DNA from: Slackia faecicanis | Lineage (GTDB): Bacteria > Actinomycetota > Coriobacteriia > Coriobacteriales > Eggerthellaceae | Assembly: GCF_003725295.1 (NCBI RefSeq) | Contig: NZ_QICB01000007.1 | Coordinates: 1-64,000 of the forward strand | Direction of reading: 5' to 3' | Length of the DNA stretch: 64,000 bases | Shown here: positions 52,010 through 60,883 of the stretch, piece by piece | How the letters are laid out: the number at the start of each line of letters is the position of its first letter | How positions within the stretch are numbered: the stretch's first letter is position 1 | Program-made: the position numbers and the translations under genes | Notes under the pieces: model-generated | What the model was told of the DNA's origin: nothing | What the model saw: only the letters and a program-made list of their open reading frames with translations | Database searches by the model: none

Positions 52010-53122
52010 ATGGCGCACGCAACCGAAGCTCCGACGCGCCGCGCGCAGGACGTTTTCTCCTGCGTCGAGCGCACCATGGCCGAGCGCGCCATGGCCACGC
52101 GCGACAATGTCGTGCTGCTCATGGTGAGCGGCGGATCCGACAGCACCGCGCTTGCGTATCTGGCCGCCGACCTGGTGGCGGCGGGGCGTCTGGGCGGGCT
52201 TGCCATGCTGCACGTCAACCACCGCCTGCGCGGGGCCGCATCCGACGGCGATGCCGCTTTTGTTTCCATGCTGGCCGAAAGCCTGGGCATTCCGCTGTTC
52301 GTGTGCGATGTGGACGTGGCGCAGCTTGTGCGCTCGACGGGCGGCAACATGGAGGCCATCGCGCGCGCCGAGCGGTACCGCGCCGCGCGCGAGGCGCTTG
52401 AAAGCACCTGCCGTTACATGGGTTTTCCCTTCGAGGCCGGGCGAATTTTCACGGCGCATACGGCCGACGACCGCGTCGAGAACTTCTACATGCGCTCGAT
52501 CGTGGGCACGGGCCCTGGCGGATTCCGCTCGATGGAGCACAGCGCGCTCATCGAAGGGTGCCGCGTATGCCGCCCCTTGCTCGAAACGGGCCGCGACGAT
52601 TTGCGCGCATTCATCGAGACGCGCCCCGAGGCGGTGCGTGACGAAGCGGGCGCGCTGTGGCGCGAGGATGCCACGAACGCCGACACCGACCGTTTCCGCG
52701 CGTTCGTGCGCCACGAAATAGTCCCGCGGGCGAAGGAGCGCAATCCGCGCCTGCTTGAAACCCTGACGCGCACGATGAATCTCATCGCCGACGAAGACGA
52801 CATGCTGACGGCGCAGGCGCGCGAGCTGGTGCTGCGTTGCGTCACGCCGCTCGGCCCGTCGCCCGCCGAAGGCTTTCTCGCGGCGCCCGAGCTGGCCGAA
52901 GCGCCTGCGCCTCTTGTCCGCCGCGCAATCGATCGCGTGCTCACGCTGGCGCTCGGGGCGGATGCGCGCATCGAAAGCGCGTCGATCGAGGCATGCATCG
53001 CGGGCCTGGGCGCAAGCGGATATGTGACGAATATCCAGGGCGACCTGGCCGTTTCGTACAACAAACAGGGCTTGCGCATCGAGCCCATGAGCGCGTTTCG
53101 TGCCCGCCGCAAAAAGGCGTAG
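52010..53122 (+). CDS. tilS: tRNA(Ile)-lysidine synthetase
   Basis: The 370-aa N-type ATP pyrophosphatase changes C34 of tRNA-Ile(CAU) to lysidine. The PP-loop is LLMVSGGSDSTAL, with HVNHRLRGAASDGD, GNMEAIARAERY, TAHTADDRVENFYMR and the PLLETGRDDLRAF segment. It is the shorter actinobacterial form. Its ATG lies one base after the maf stop, so translation is probably coupled. Confidence 0.93.
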   Translation: MAHATEAPTRRAQDVFSCVERTMAERAMATRDNVVLLMVSGGSDSTALAYLAADLVAAGRLGGLAMLHVNHRLRGAASDGDAAFVSMLAESLGIPLFVCDVDVAQLVRSTGGNMEAIARAERYRAAREALESTCRYMGFPFEAGRIFTAHTADDRVENFYMRSIVGTGPGGFRSMEHSALIEGCRVCRPLLETGRDDLRAFIETRPEAVRDEAGALWREDATNADTDRFRAFVRHEIVPRAKERNPRLLETLTRTMNLIADEDDMLTAQARELVLRCVTPLGPSPAEGFLAAPELAEAPAPLVRRAIDRVLTLALGADARIESASIEACIAGLGASGYVTNIQGDLAVSYNKQGLRIEPMSAFRARRKKA

Positions 53123-53219
53123 CGCGCGGGGCAATCTAGTTTCTTTACGTTGAAAGCGGCGGTCCTTGCACCGCCGCGCGCGGTTTCCGTAATATCCGAA
53201 ACGGAAAAGAGAACGAGGC

Positions 53220-53243
53220 GCGACCCGGGCTTGCTCGGGTCGC
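53220..53243 (+). promoter_or_regulatory. Hairpin before the MBL-fold gene
   Basis: gcgacccg pairs with cgggtcgc (53220-53227 with 53236-53243), ending 17 bp before the start codon. A second hairpin, gcggcggt / accgccgc, lies at 53156-53177. Neither has a T tract. They may form a leader structure or a weak terminator for tilS. Confidence 0.4.
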
Positions 53244-53260
53244 GGGCAAGCGAGGTCGGT

Positions 53261-54298
53261 ATGGCTGATTGCGAACAGGAGGCGAGCCTGCGCGCGGGCG
53301 AGCGATGGCAGCAGATCCATCGCGCTCCGAACGTCTACGCGGTGCAGGTTCCTTTCACGAATATCTCGACGTCCGAAACGAACGTCTACGTGGTGGAAGA
53401 CGAAGGCGAGGTGCTCGTGGTGGACACGGGCGCTCCGACCGACGAAGGATCCGCGGTCCTGGCACGCGCGTTCGACGAGATAGGCGTCGACCCCGCCTGC
53501 GCGTCGTTTTTCCTGACGCATCTGCATATGGACCATGCGGGCCTTGTCGACCGGCTGGTTCCGCAGGATGCGCCGCTGTATGTGAACCGCGTCGACTTCG
53601 ACCTGATGCTCGACGCGAACGACCCGGTTTTCTGGAGCCGCGTCGAGCGCCGCGTGATGGCCGAAGGCGTGCCGCCCGAGCGGGCGCGCCTGTATTGCCG
53701 CGAAGGCCGCTACGGCACGGGCATCGACAGCTTCAAGGCCGAAGGCCGCAACCTGCGCTTCGTCGAAGACGGCGACGCGATCGCCGTGGGGCGCCATGTC
53801 CTGCGCGTGGTTTCCACGGCGGGGCACACGCCCGGCCACCAGTCGCTTTTCCACGAAGAATCGGGCCTGTTCTTCGTGGGCGACCATATTCTGTTCGTGA
53901 TATCGCCCGGCCTCGGCTTCAGGCCCGATTCGGCCGATTCGGTGGCGGTGTATCTGGGCAACGTGGCCAAGATGTTCGATATGCCCATCAGCCGCCTGCT
54001 GGTTTCCCACGGCGATTTGCGCGACGGGTGGCGCGAACGCGCGCAATGGCTGCTCGACCACCATGCCAGGCGCCTGCAGCGCGCGGTGGATTTCGTGCGC
54101 GAGCACCCGGGCGCCATAGGGGCCGAGGTCATTCGCGGCCTCAAATGGAACGTCCCTTACGAATGGGAGGACATTTCCACCGCGCAGAAATGGTGCATCC
54201 TGGAAAGCGGCATGCTGATCTTGGAGCATCAGGTGCGCGAGGGCCTGATCATGCGCGAGTGCGACGAGCAGGGCATCTATCGCTACTACGCGGCATAG
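53261..54298 (+). CDS. Metallo-beta-lactamase-fold hydrolase
   Basis: The 345-aa protein has the MBL metal motif THLHMDHAG (HxHxDH), the later His of STAGHTPGHQSL and Asp in FFVGDHILF, and a final His in LLVSHGD. The N-terminal part reads FTNISTSETNVYVVEDEGEVLVVDTG, as in glyoxalase II-like and lactonase-like groups. A C-terminal winged-helix-like segment (about 255-320) is typical of LACTB2-like enzymes. Substrate is unknown; thioesters or lactones are likely. ATG 53261 follows gaggtcgg, and a strong terminator follows. Confidence 0.85.
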   Translation: MADCEQEASLRAGERWQQIHRAPNVYAVQVPFTNISTSETNVYVVEDEGEVLVVDTGAPTDEGSAVLARAFDEIGVDPACASFFLTHLHMDHAGLVDRLVPQDAPLYVNRVDFDLMLDANDPVFWSRVERRVMAEGVPPERARLYCREGRYGTGIDSFKAEGRNLRFVEDGDAIAVGRHVLRVVSTAGHTPGHQSLFHEESGLFFVGDHILFVISPGLGFRPDSADSVAVYLGNVAKMFDMPISRLLVSHGDLRDGWRERAQWLLDHHARRLQRAVDFVREHPGAIGAEVIRGLKWNVPYEWEDISTAQKWCILESGMLILEHQVREGLIMRECDEQGIYRYYAA

Positions 54299-54309
54299 CG
54301 TCCGTTTCG

Positions 54310-54345
54310 AAACGGCAGAGGGCTTCGGCGCCTCTGCCGTTTTTT
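54310..54345 (+). terminator. Intrinsic terminator after the MBL-fold gene
   Basis: The 12-bp stem aaacggcagagg / cctctgccgttt continues into T6. Confidence 0.9.
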
Positions 54346-54432
54346 CATGCGCGGGCCAGGGCGGACGTCGGTCTTGGCGCGGCTGCAGAGGCGTCGGTCG
54401 TGTCGCGGCCGTATAGAGGCCGGCTTCAGGAT

Positions 54433-54470
54433 AGAAAAAGACCCCGGAAAGCGTTGCCTTCCGGGGTCTT
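54433..54470 (-). terminator. Terminator of the NSS symporter gene
   Basis: The stem aagaccccggaa / ttccggggtctt is followed on the minus strand by TTTTTC. Confidence 0.85.
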
Positions 54471-54556
54471 CGACATGCTATGCGCTGCGTGTCGCGTCGC
54501 CGATGCGGTCGCGCGCAGCAACGCATGTGCGAGGCGCGCGGCCGCGGGACGCTTCG

Positions 54557-55972
54557 TTAACCGAACCAGATCTGGAACTTCGGCACGTAGCCCATGATGA
54601 AGATGATGACCATCAGCACGGGGATGCAGTACTTGATCCAGAAGAAGCTCCATGCGGGGAACTTCATGCCGGAGCCTGCGTCGGCCTCGGCCTTGAAGTT
54701 CTTCCAGCCCCAGCCGTAGCGGCTCGTGCAGAACAGCACGTACAGCAGGCCGCCCAGCGGCAGGATGTTGTTCGACACGATGAAGTCTTCGAGGCCCTGG
54801 ATGTCGCCGATGCCGGGAATCTGGAAGCCGCTCCACACGTTCATGCCCAGGATGCAGGGCAGCGACAAGATGACGATCGCCACGGCGTTGATGGCCACGG
54901 CCTTCTTGCGCGAGATACCCCACTGGTCCATGGCGAAGGCGATGATGTTCTCGAACACGCCGATGACGGTGGACAGCGCCGCGAAGCTCATGAAGATGAA
55001 GAACAGCGTTCCCCACAGCTGGCCGAGCCACATCTGGTTGAACACGCTGGGCAGCGTGACGAACACCAGGTTGGGGCCGGAGTCGGGGCTGACGCCGAAC
55101 GAGAAGCAGGCGGGGAAGATGATCAGGCCCGCGAGCAGCGAGATCAGGGTGGACAGGCCCGCGACCGAGATGGCCTCGCCCGTCAGGCGGCGGTCACGGC
55201 CGATGTAGCTGCCGAAGATGGCCATGCCCGATGCGCCGATGGACAGCGTGAAGAACGCCTGTCCCATGGCCGCGTACACGGCGTCGCCGAAGGTGCCCAT
55301 CTGTTCGGCCACGGTGTCGCCCGCGAACAGGCGCGAGAAGTCGGGCAGCAGGTAGAAGGCGATGCCTTCGCCGGAGTTGGGCAGCAGCAGGCTGTTGACG
55401 GCAAGGATGAGGATGGCCACGAACAGGCAGGCCATCATGACCTTGGTGATTCGCTCGACGCCTTTCTGCAGGCCCATGCCGCAGATGCCGAAGCCGATCA
55501 GGCAGATGAGCAGCAGCCAACCGAACATCTGCAGCGGATCGGCCTGCAGGGCGGCGAACACGCTGCCCGTGTTGTCAGGCGCCACGCCGTTAAGCTGGCC
55601 GGTGCCCATCTTGAACGCGTAGGCCACCATCCAGCCGGCCACCGTGGTGTAGAACATCATGAGGATGTAGTTGCCGGCGATGGCGAACCATTTGTACAGG
55701 TGCCATTTCGTGTCTTTAGGCTCGAGGATGTTGAAGCTTCGCGCGCAGCTTTTCTGCGACGCGCGGCCGACCGAGAATTCCATGACCAGGATGGGCAGGC
55801 CCAGGATGGCCAGGAAGAGCAGGTACAGCAGCACGAACGCGGCGCCGCCGTATTCGCCGGTGACGTAGGGGAAGCGCCAGACGTTTCCGAGGCCGATGGC
55901 GCAGCCGGCCGAGATGAGGATGAATCCGATGCGCGATGCGAATTTCTCGCGCGACGGTTGCGGTTCGCTCAT
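54557..55972 (-). CDS. Sodium-dependent NSS-family amino-acid transporter
   Basis: The 471-aa symporter has the LeuT-fold signature FILISAGCAIGLGNVWRFPYVTGEYGGAAFVLLYLL (TM1 with the Na+/substrate site) and, later, GQAFFTLSIGASGMAIFGSY (TM6-7) and FMSFAALSTVIGVFENI (TM8). Twelve helices are predicted. Bacterial NSS proteins import tryptophan, tyrosine, leucine or other amino acids with sodium. ATG 55972 is chosen at SEPQPSREKF, with a gcgag ribosome site; the upstream in-frame ATG at 55993 lacks one. Confidence 0.94.
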   Translation of the reverse strand: MSEPQPSREKFASRIGFILISAGCAIGLGNVWRFPYVTGEYGGAAFVLLYLLFLAILGLPILVMEFSVGRASQKSCARSFNILEPKDTKWHLYKWFAIAGNYILMMFYTTVAGWMVAYAFKMGTGQLNGVAPDNTGSVFAALQADPLQMFGWLLLICLIGFGICGMGLQKGVERITKVMMACLFVAILILAVNSLLLPNSGEGIAFYLLPDFSRLFAGDTVAEQMGTFGDAVYAAMGQAFFTLSIGASGMAIFGSYIGRDRRLTGEAISVAGLSTLISLLAGLIIFPACFSFGVSPDSGPNLVFVTLPSVFNQMWLGQLWGTLFFIFMSFAALSTVIGVFENIIAFAMDQWGISRKKAVAINAVAIVILSLPCILGMNVWSGFQIPGIGDIQGLEDFIVSNNILPLGGLLYVLFCTSRYGWGWKNFKAEADAGSGMKFPAWSFFWIKYCIPVLMVIIFIMGYVPKFQIWFG

Positions 55973-56243
55973 GGTAGCTCGCTTTCTTCGCACGCGCCGC
56001 AGACGGGCGCGTCTCTTTCACGTGGTCGGCACATTATAGTGGAAAAGCGCCGCAGGTCGGCATGGGGAATGACGAAGCGGTAGACGGTACGGCATGCGAT
56101 AGCCGCTCGTGGGCGTTCTTTGGCGAATGGCGGCCGTCCGTGCAGCTTCGGGTGCGGTTACGCTACATCGTGATAAAGTGTCGCTGAAAGCGTATGCTTA
56201 TGCATCCGCATCGAAATCCGTTTTCAGCAAGGAGGCTTTCGGC

Positions 56244-56516
56244 ATGGATAAAGCCATCATCACCGTGGTCGGCCAGGACACCGTGGGCATCATCGCTCGC
56301 GTTTGCACGTACTTGTCCGATAGCAATGTCAACGTTTTGGATATTTCCCAGACCATCATCGACGGGTTCTTCAACATGATGATGATCGTGGACGTCACCG
56401 ATGCCGGCAAAGACTTCGGCGCCATGGTCGGCGACCTCGAGGCGCTCGGCGAAGAAATCGGCGTACGCATCCGCTGCCAGAAGGAAGAGATTTTCACGAA
56501 GATGCACAGGGTCTAG
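56244..56516 (+). CDS. ACT-domain protein (UPF0237)
   Basis: The 90-aa protein is a single ACT domain (IITVVGQDTVGIIARVCTYLSDSNVNVLDISQTI, then FFNMMMIVDV). UPF0237 members are small ligand-sensing proteins. It is followed 250 bp downstream by a UPF0210 gene, a conserved neighbour pair in many bacteria. The caaggagg ribosome site fixes ATG 56244. Confidence 0.92.
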   Translation: MDKAIITVVGQDTVGIIARVCTYLSDSNVNVLDISQTIIDGFFNMMMIVDVTDAGKDFGAMVGDLEALGEEIGVRIRCQKEEIFTKMHRV

Positions 56517-56766
56517 GAGTTCCGTCGGTTTGACGGCCGACGGAGCCGCTCGTCCGGCTGCGGAGGAGCGGGGCGGGGCATTCGACGCTCCGAGTCCTTG
56601 TCGCGTGTCGAAGTGCGCTTCCTCGGCCTTTCTCGCCGACTGCCCTCGCCGCGCCCGCCCTCGCCCGCGTTGCGGCGGCTTATGGGCTCGCCTGTCTCGT
56701 CATGCTTCGGCGACTCGAGCGATTGCGGGTGTTTGGAATGTTCCCATCGAATGAAAGGCATGGTTC

Positions 56767-58131
56767 ATGCTGAATATCATGGAGGTCCATGAGACCAATC
56801 AGATGATCGAGCAGGAAAAGCTCGACGTGCGCACCATCACCATGGGCATCAGCCTGCTCGACTGCGCGTGCGACGATGTGGACGAGCTATGCGACAATAT
56901 ATATAAGAAGATCGTCTCGTACGCCAAAGACCTCGTTCCCACGGGGCAGGCGATCGAGCGCGAATACGGCATTCCCATCGTGAACAAGCGCATTTCCGTG
57001 ACGCCTATCGCGCTGGTAGGCGCCCGCGCATGCAAGACCACGGACGATTTCGTCAAAGTGATACACGCGCTCGATAGGGCGGCGGCCGAGGTGGGCGTGA
57101 ACTTCCTGGGCGGATATTCGGCCCTCGTGAGCAAATCGATGACGCCGGCCGAAGAGCTGCTTATCCGCTCGATTCCTCAGGCGCTCGCCGAAACCGAGCG
57201 CGTCTGCGCCAGCGTGAACGTCGGCTCCACGAAAACGGGCATCAACATGGATGCCGTGAAGCTGATGGGCGAAGTGGTGCGCCAGACTGCCGAGGCCACG
57301 GCCGATAACGACAGCCTCGGCTGCGCGAAGCTCGTGGTGTTCTGCAACGCCCCCGACGACAACCCGTTCATGGCCGGCGCCTTCCACGGCGTCACCGAGG
57401 GCGATGCCGTGGTCAACGTGGGCGTTTCCGGCCCCGGCGTGGTGAAAAGCGCGCTCGAGGCCGCGCGCGGCAAAGACTTCGAGGTGCTGTGCGAGACCAT
57501 CAAGAAAACCGCGTTCAAGATCACGCGCGTCGGCCAGCTGGTGGCTCAGGAAGCAAGCCGCAGGCTGGGCGTGCCGTTCGGCATCATCGACCTGTCGCTT
57601 GCCCCGACGCCCGCGGTGGGCGATTCGGTGGGCGAGATTCTCGAGGAAATCGGCCTGGAACAGGTGGGCGCGCCCGGCACCACGGCGGCGCTCGCCATGC
57701 TCAACGACCAGGTGAAGAAGGGCGGCGTCATGGCGTCGAGCTATGTCGGCGGCCTGTCGGGCGCGTTCATTCCCGTGTCCGAGGATAAGAATATGATCGA
57801 CGCGGCGGCCAACGGTTGCCTGACCATCGAGAAGCTCGAGGCCATGACCTGCGTCTGCAGCGTGGGCCTGGATATGATCGCCATTCCCGGCGACACCACG
57901 GCTTCCACCATTGCGGGCATCATCGCCGACGAGGCGGCGATCGGCATGGTGAACCAGAAGACCACGGCCGTGCGCGTGATCCCCGTGATCGGCAAGGGCG
58001 TCGGCGAAACGGCCGAGTTCGGCGGCCTGCTGGGATACGCCCCCATCATGCCAGTGAACACGAAGAGCTGCGAGGCGTTCGTCAGCCGCGGCGGCCGCAT
58101 TCCCGCGCCGATCCATTCGTTCAAGAATTAA
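56767..58131 (+). CDS. UPF0210 / DUF711 family protein
   Basis: The 454-aa protein matches the UPF0210 (DUF711, PFL-like fold) family: [97 protein letters not shown], and [35 protein letters not shown]. Function is unknown; the conserved ACT partner upstream suggests amino-acid-sensing regulation of an enzyme. ATG 56767 follows gaaagg. A terminator lies at 58165-58202. Confidence 0.93.
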   Translation: MLNIMEVHETNQMIEQEKLDVRTITMGISLLDCACDDVDELCDNIYKKIVSYAKDLVPTGQAIEREYGIPIVNKRISVTPIALVGARACKTTDDFVKVIHALDRAAAEVGVNFLGGYSALVSKSMTPAEELLIRSIPQALAETERVCASVNVGSTKTGINMDAVKLMGEVVRQTAEATADNDSLGCAKLVVFCNAPDDNPFMAGAFHGVTEGDAVVNVGVSGPGVVKSALEAARGKDFEVLCETIKKTAFKITRVGQLVAQEASRRLGVPFGIIDLSLAPTPAVGDSVGEILEEIGLEQVGAPGTTAALAMLNDQVKKGGVMASSYVGGLSGAFIPVSEDKNMIDAAANGCLTIEKLEAMTCVCSVGLDMIAIPGDTTASTIAGIIADEAAIGMVNQKTTAVRVIPVIGKGVGETAEFGGLLGYAPIMPVNTKSCEAFVSRGGRIPAPIHSFKN

Positions 58132-58164
58132 GCCGTTCGGCGCATCGGCGCCGCGCGCGGTTTC

Positions 58165-58202
58165 AAACGCCGTCGGGCCAGCGGGCTCGGCGGCGTTTTT
58201 TC
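58165..58202 (+). terminator. Intrinsic terminator after UPF0210 gene
   Basis: aaacgccg pairs with cggcgttt and is followed by T6. Confidence 0.8.
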
Positions 58203-58402
58203 GTTGCAGGGCGAAGCCGCGGGGAAGAGGTCGAGGCGCGCTTGTGCCGTTCTTCGCGTTTTGCCCGCCCGGCCGCGCGGGCGCCCTTTCGCGCCGGCCT
58301 ATAATCGTGGACATTGTCCGACGCCCTCGCACGGAGGCGGCGCTTGCGGGCCCGTCGCGCGGGCCGCGTTTCGGTCGGACCGGTCAAAGCAAGGAGACGA
58401 AC

Positions 58403-59284
58403 GTGTCGTATGTTGAAATAACCAGTCTGGACGATCCTCGGCTCGATGCCTATGCGCGCCTGACCGAGGCCCAGCTGCGCAATAAGCTCGAGCCCGAGAA
58501 GGGCATCTTCATCGCCGAGAGCATCAAGGTGATCGATCGCGCGCTCGCGGGCGGCATGCAGCCCGTTTCGGTGCTGATGACGCCCGAATGGAAAGAGGCC
58601 GCGGCTTCGACGATCGAGGCGATCGAGCGTGCGGGCGCACAGCTTGGGCTCGATGTGCCGGTGTTCGTGGCGCCCGAGGCCGAGCTGAAGAAGCTGACCG
58701 GCTTCGCGTTGACGCGCGGCATCTTGTGCGCCATGCGCCGCCCCGCGCTGCTGAGCGTCGAGGAACTGCTGGCGGGCATCGACGAGGCCCGCGCCGCAGC
58801 GGAAAACGATGACGGCCGCCGCCGTATCGCCGTGCTGGAAGGCATCGTCGACCACACCAACGTCGGCGCCATCTTCCGCTCGGCCGCTGCGCTGGGCATC
58901 GATGCCGTGCTCGTCACGCCGACGTGCTGCGACCCGCTGTATCGCCGCGCCGTGCGCGTGTCCATGGGCACGGTGTTTCAGGTGCCGTGGACGCGCATCG
59001 GCGAAACCGTGCGCGATTGGCCCGCGGCGGGTCTGGAAACGCTGGGCAGGCTCGGCTACAAAACGGCGGCCATGGCGCTTTCGGACGATTCGGTTCCGCT
59101 GGGTGACGAAACGCTTGCCGCATGCGACAAGCTGGCGCTCGTGTTCGGCACCGAAGGCGACGGGCTGTCGCATCGCACGATCGAAGGGTGCGATTTCACG
59201 GTGCGCATCCCGATGATGCACGGCGTCGACAGCCTTAACGTGGCGGCCGCATCGGCGGTCACGTTCTGGGAGCTGTGTCGTTAG
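58403..59284 (+). CDS. TrmH/SpoU-family RNA 2'-O-methyltransferase
   Basis: The 293-aa SPOUT enzyme has the substrate-binding N-domain (IFIAESIKVIDRAL, about residues 30-100) and the knotted SAM domain: motif 1 LEGIVDHTNVGAIFRSAAALGID, motif 2 LALVFGTEGDGLSHRTI, and motif 3 VRIPMMHGVDSLNVAAASAV. Target may be tRNA G18 or a 23S ribose. GTG 58403 follows aaggag with ideal spacing; an upstream in-frame reading has no ribosome site. A TATAAT box lies at 58300-58305 without a clear -35. Confidence 0.92.
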   Translation: MSYVEITSLDDPRLDAYARLTEAQLRNKLEPEKGIFIAESIKVIDRALAGGMQPVSVLMTPEWKEAAASTIEAIERAGAQLGLDVPVFVAPEAELKKLTGFALTRGILCAMRRPALLSVEELLAGIDEARAAAENDDGRRRIAVLEGIVDHTNVGAIFRSAAALGIDAVLVTPTCCDPLYRRAVRVSMGTVFQVPWTRIGETVRDWPAAGLETLGRLGYKTAAMALSDDSVPLGDETLAACDKLALVFGTEGDGLSHRTIEGCDFTVRIPMMHGVDSLNVAAASAVTFWELCR

Positions 59285-59529
59285 CGGCATCGGCACGCGG
59301 CGCGGTTCGCGGGGGCGAATCGGGCGGAAGGATGCTTTTTCGACGGTCCGTCGGCGTTCGAGCCGGCGGACCGTCTTGCGTTCGAGGGGCTTGGGCGGGC
59401 CGCCGCTGCGAGCGGTCGGCTTCGCCGGGCGAAAGGAGTTACGCTGCGTTTTGCCTCGTTTTGATGAATTTCAAGGCGCCGCAAATTCCAGGAAAACTTT
59501 TTCCGGTGGGGGAGAAAGTTTTAAACACA

Positions 59530-59810
59530 AGATGCTGTGGAATCCACCAAGTTTTCAACATTCTTTGAGTAATAAGTGTAAAACAAGGTCTTAAGTTACT
59601 TTTCGATACTTGAATATATGGAAGAAAAACCCAAGGTGACACCAGGTGTTGTTGAAAACCCCTGCGTTATCAAGGTATGTGGAAGAAACTATTAACAAGA
59701 ATGTTGAAAAGTGTGTCTTGTTGAAAAAGTTATCAACAGTGAAAAAGCTTGCAGTTTTCAATAAAAAATTTAAAAAGTATTAGTAACTAAGTATTTATTT
59801 AATACTAATA
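59530..59810. other. Origin-like block: DnaA-box cluster with AT-rich unwinding region
   Basis: In this GC-rich genome the 280-bp segment is strikingly AT-rich and carries many DnaA-box-like nonamers in both orientations: ttttcaaca (59552), tgttgaaaa (59650, 59702, 59719), tgtggaaga (59678) and ttatcaaca (59730), plus weaker forms at 59536, 59667 and 59755. They are followed by a nearly GC-free tract (59760-59810) like a DNA unwinding element. This is the usual anatomy of oriC. No dnaA, dnaN or rpmH gene is adjacent, so a displaced chromosomal origin, one half of a bipartite origin, or a DnaA-titration site are all possible. Confidence 0.6.
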
Positions 59811-59890
59811 AGGTCGGCACGGTAGACTGAAAGGGAGCCGCCGAACAGCGCAATGGCGTGCTCGCATACGGCGTCGTGCGGCTGCGGCGT

Positions 59891-59957
59891 CATTCATGTT
59901 GGATGGAATCCAAGAAGCAATAAGAAACAGGGTTACTGATAGTAACCAACATGAATG
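59891..59957 (+). promoter_or_regulatory. Nested inverted repeats in the carbonic anhydrase leader
   Basis: cattcatgttgg (59891-59902) is the exact complement of ccaacatgaatg (59946-59957). A perfect ggttact/agtaacc hairpin (59931-59937 with 59941-59947) overlaps the latter by two bases, so the two structures compete. The ribosome site ggagg follows directly. The arrangement suggests leader-based translational control. Confidence 0.5.
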
Positions 59958-59968
59958 GAGGAACCGAA

Positions 59969-60496
59969 ATGATCATCGAGTTCAAGGGAATGCGTCCCGA
60001 CATCGATAAGGCGGCCTACATCGCGGAGAATGCGACCATCAGCGGCGACGTGACGCTCGGCGAGAACAGCTCCGTATGGTTCAACGCCGTCATGCGCGCC
60101 GAGGTGGCCCCCATCACCGTGGGCGCTCTGAGCAACGTGCAGGACCACGTGATGCTTCATGCCGATTACGATTGCCCCGTCACGATCGGCGACCGTGTTT
60201 CGATCGGCCACAGCGCCATCGTGCACGGCGCCACGATCGAAGACCGCGTGATCGTGGGTATGGGCGCCATCGTGATGAACGGCGCCGTCATCGGCGAAGG
60301 TTCCATCATCGCCGCGGGCGCGCTGGTGAAGGAGGGCATGGTCGTTCCGCCCTATTCGCTGGTGGCAGGCGTTCCCGGCGTGGTGAAGAAGACCTTCGAG
60401 CCCGGCCAGCGTCCGCAGGAGCACAACGACGAGGTGTACACCGACGACGCCTTCGCCTACGCCGCGGCCCCGCATTACCCGGTTCCCGTGAAATAG
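59969..60496 (+). CDS. Gamma-class carbonic anhydrase-like protein
   Basis: The 175-aa left-handed beta-helix protein has hexapeptide repeats throughout (for example ENATISGDVTLGENSSVWFN and VSIGHSAIVHGATIEDRVIVGMGAIVMNGAVIGEGSIIAAGALV). The metal-ligand histidines are visible in HVMLH and IGHSAIVHG, and the catalytic-loop context is SSVWFNAVMRAE. Family members hydrate CO2 or are inactive acyl-type homologues (YrdA/PaaY). ATG 59969 follows atggagga. A terminator follows at 60525-60547. Confidence 0.9.
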   Translation: MIIEFKGMRPDIDKAAYIAENATISGDVTLGENSSVWFNAVMRAEVAPITVGALSNVQDHVMLHADYDCPVTIGDRVSIGHSAIVHGATIEDRVIVGMGAIVMNGAVIGEGSIIAAGALVKEGMVVPPYSLVAGVPGVVKKTFEPGQRPQEHNDEVYTDDAFAYAAAPHYPVPVK

Positions 60497-60524
60497 CGCA
60501 TATCCAAGAATGTATGAGAAGAAG

Positions 60525-60547
60525 GCGGCCTGTAGGCCGCTTTCTTT
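60525..60547 (+). terminator. Terminator after carbonic anhydrase gene
   Basis: gcggcc tgta ggccgc is followed by tttcttt. Confidence 0.88.
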
Positions 60548-60731
60548 GCGCATATGCGGACGGCGTGCGTTTTGGGGCGAGCGGTAGAGCCTTTTGAGAG
60601 GCGCGATTTATTACCTGGATGGGATGAAATCGGGACTTATAAATATATCCTCGCGAAAGCTTCTTTGCTACCATGAGAGCATGGTTTGCAGATATCGGCT
60701 GTTTGATGTTTTGCTCTGATTTAATTTGTTG
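60548..60731 (+). other. Upstream part of the cas9/tracrRNA region
   Basis: Between the carbonic anhydrase terminator and the tracrRNA 3' end lies a 184-bp AT-rich stretch with a TATAAATATAT run (60638-60648), which may hold the cas9 promoter. It also has a small ccatg/catgg hairpin (60671-60684). No coding region or CRISPR repeat is seen. Confidence 0.4.
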
Positions 60732-60847
60732 AAAAAAGAAAGAACCCTTTCGGGTTCTTCGATTCCCATCTAAATGGGGCTGCTATATGCAGCGGGTGAG
60801 GCAGAGCCTTTATTTTGACTCGCAGCGTCACTCTGGGTAAGAGCAAC
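60732..60847 (-). ncRNA. tracrRNA of the type II CRISPR-Cas system
   Basis: Read on the minus strand, about 116 nt show every tracrRNA element. The 36-nt anti-repeat (60847-60812) ends in gcgagtcaaaat and leads into aaaataaaggctctgcc, very like the aaaataaggctagtccg nexus lead-in of the Streptococcus pyogenes tracrRNA. The nexus stem is ggc tct gcc (60808-60800). Hairpin 1 is gctgc-atata-gcagc (60793-60779), hairpin 2 cccat-ttag-atggg (60778-60765). The terminator is aagaaccc-gaaa-gggttctt (60759-60740) followed by TCTTTTTT. A promoter lies just upstream. It pairs with the crRNA repeat and guides RNase III processing and Cas9 loading. Confidence 0.85.
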
Positions 60848-60853
60848 GAGGGC

Positions 60854-60882
60854 ATAGTATCAAATGGGAGGGAGTGCTTCAA
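60854..60882 (-). promoter_or_regulatory. tracrRNA promoter, overlapping the cas9 ribosome site
   Basis: On the minus strand TTGAAG (60882-60877) and TACTAT (60859-60854) are separated by exactly 17 bp. Start would be near 60847, the first base of the anti-repeat. The -35 box ends two bases before the cas9 start codon and the spacer contains the cas9 ribosome site. Confidence 0.72.
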
Positions 60883-60883
60883 G

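Noticed and set aside
60812-60847. A single CRISPR repeat of a lost array on the plus strand
   Set aside because: It is one copy only and is explained as the complement of the tracrRNA anti-repeat; no second copy or spacer spacing is seen.
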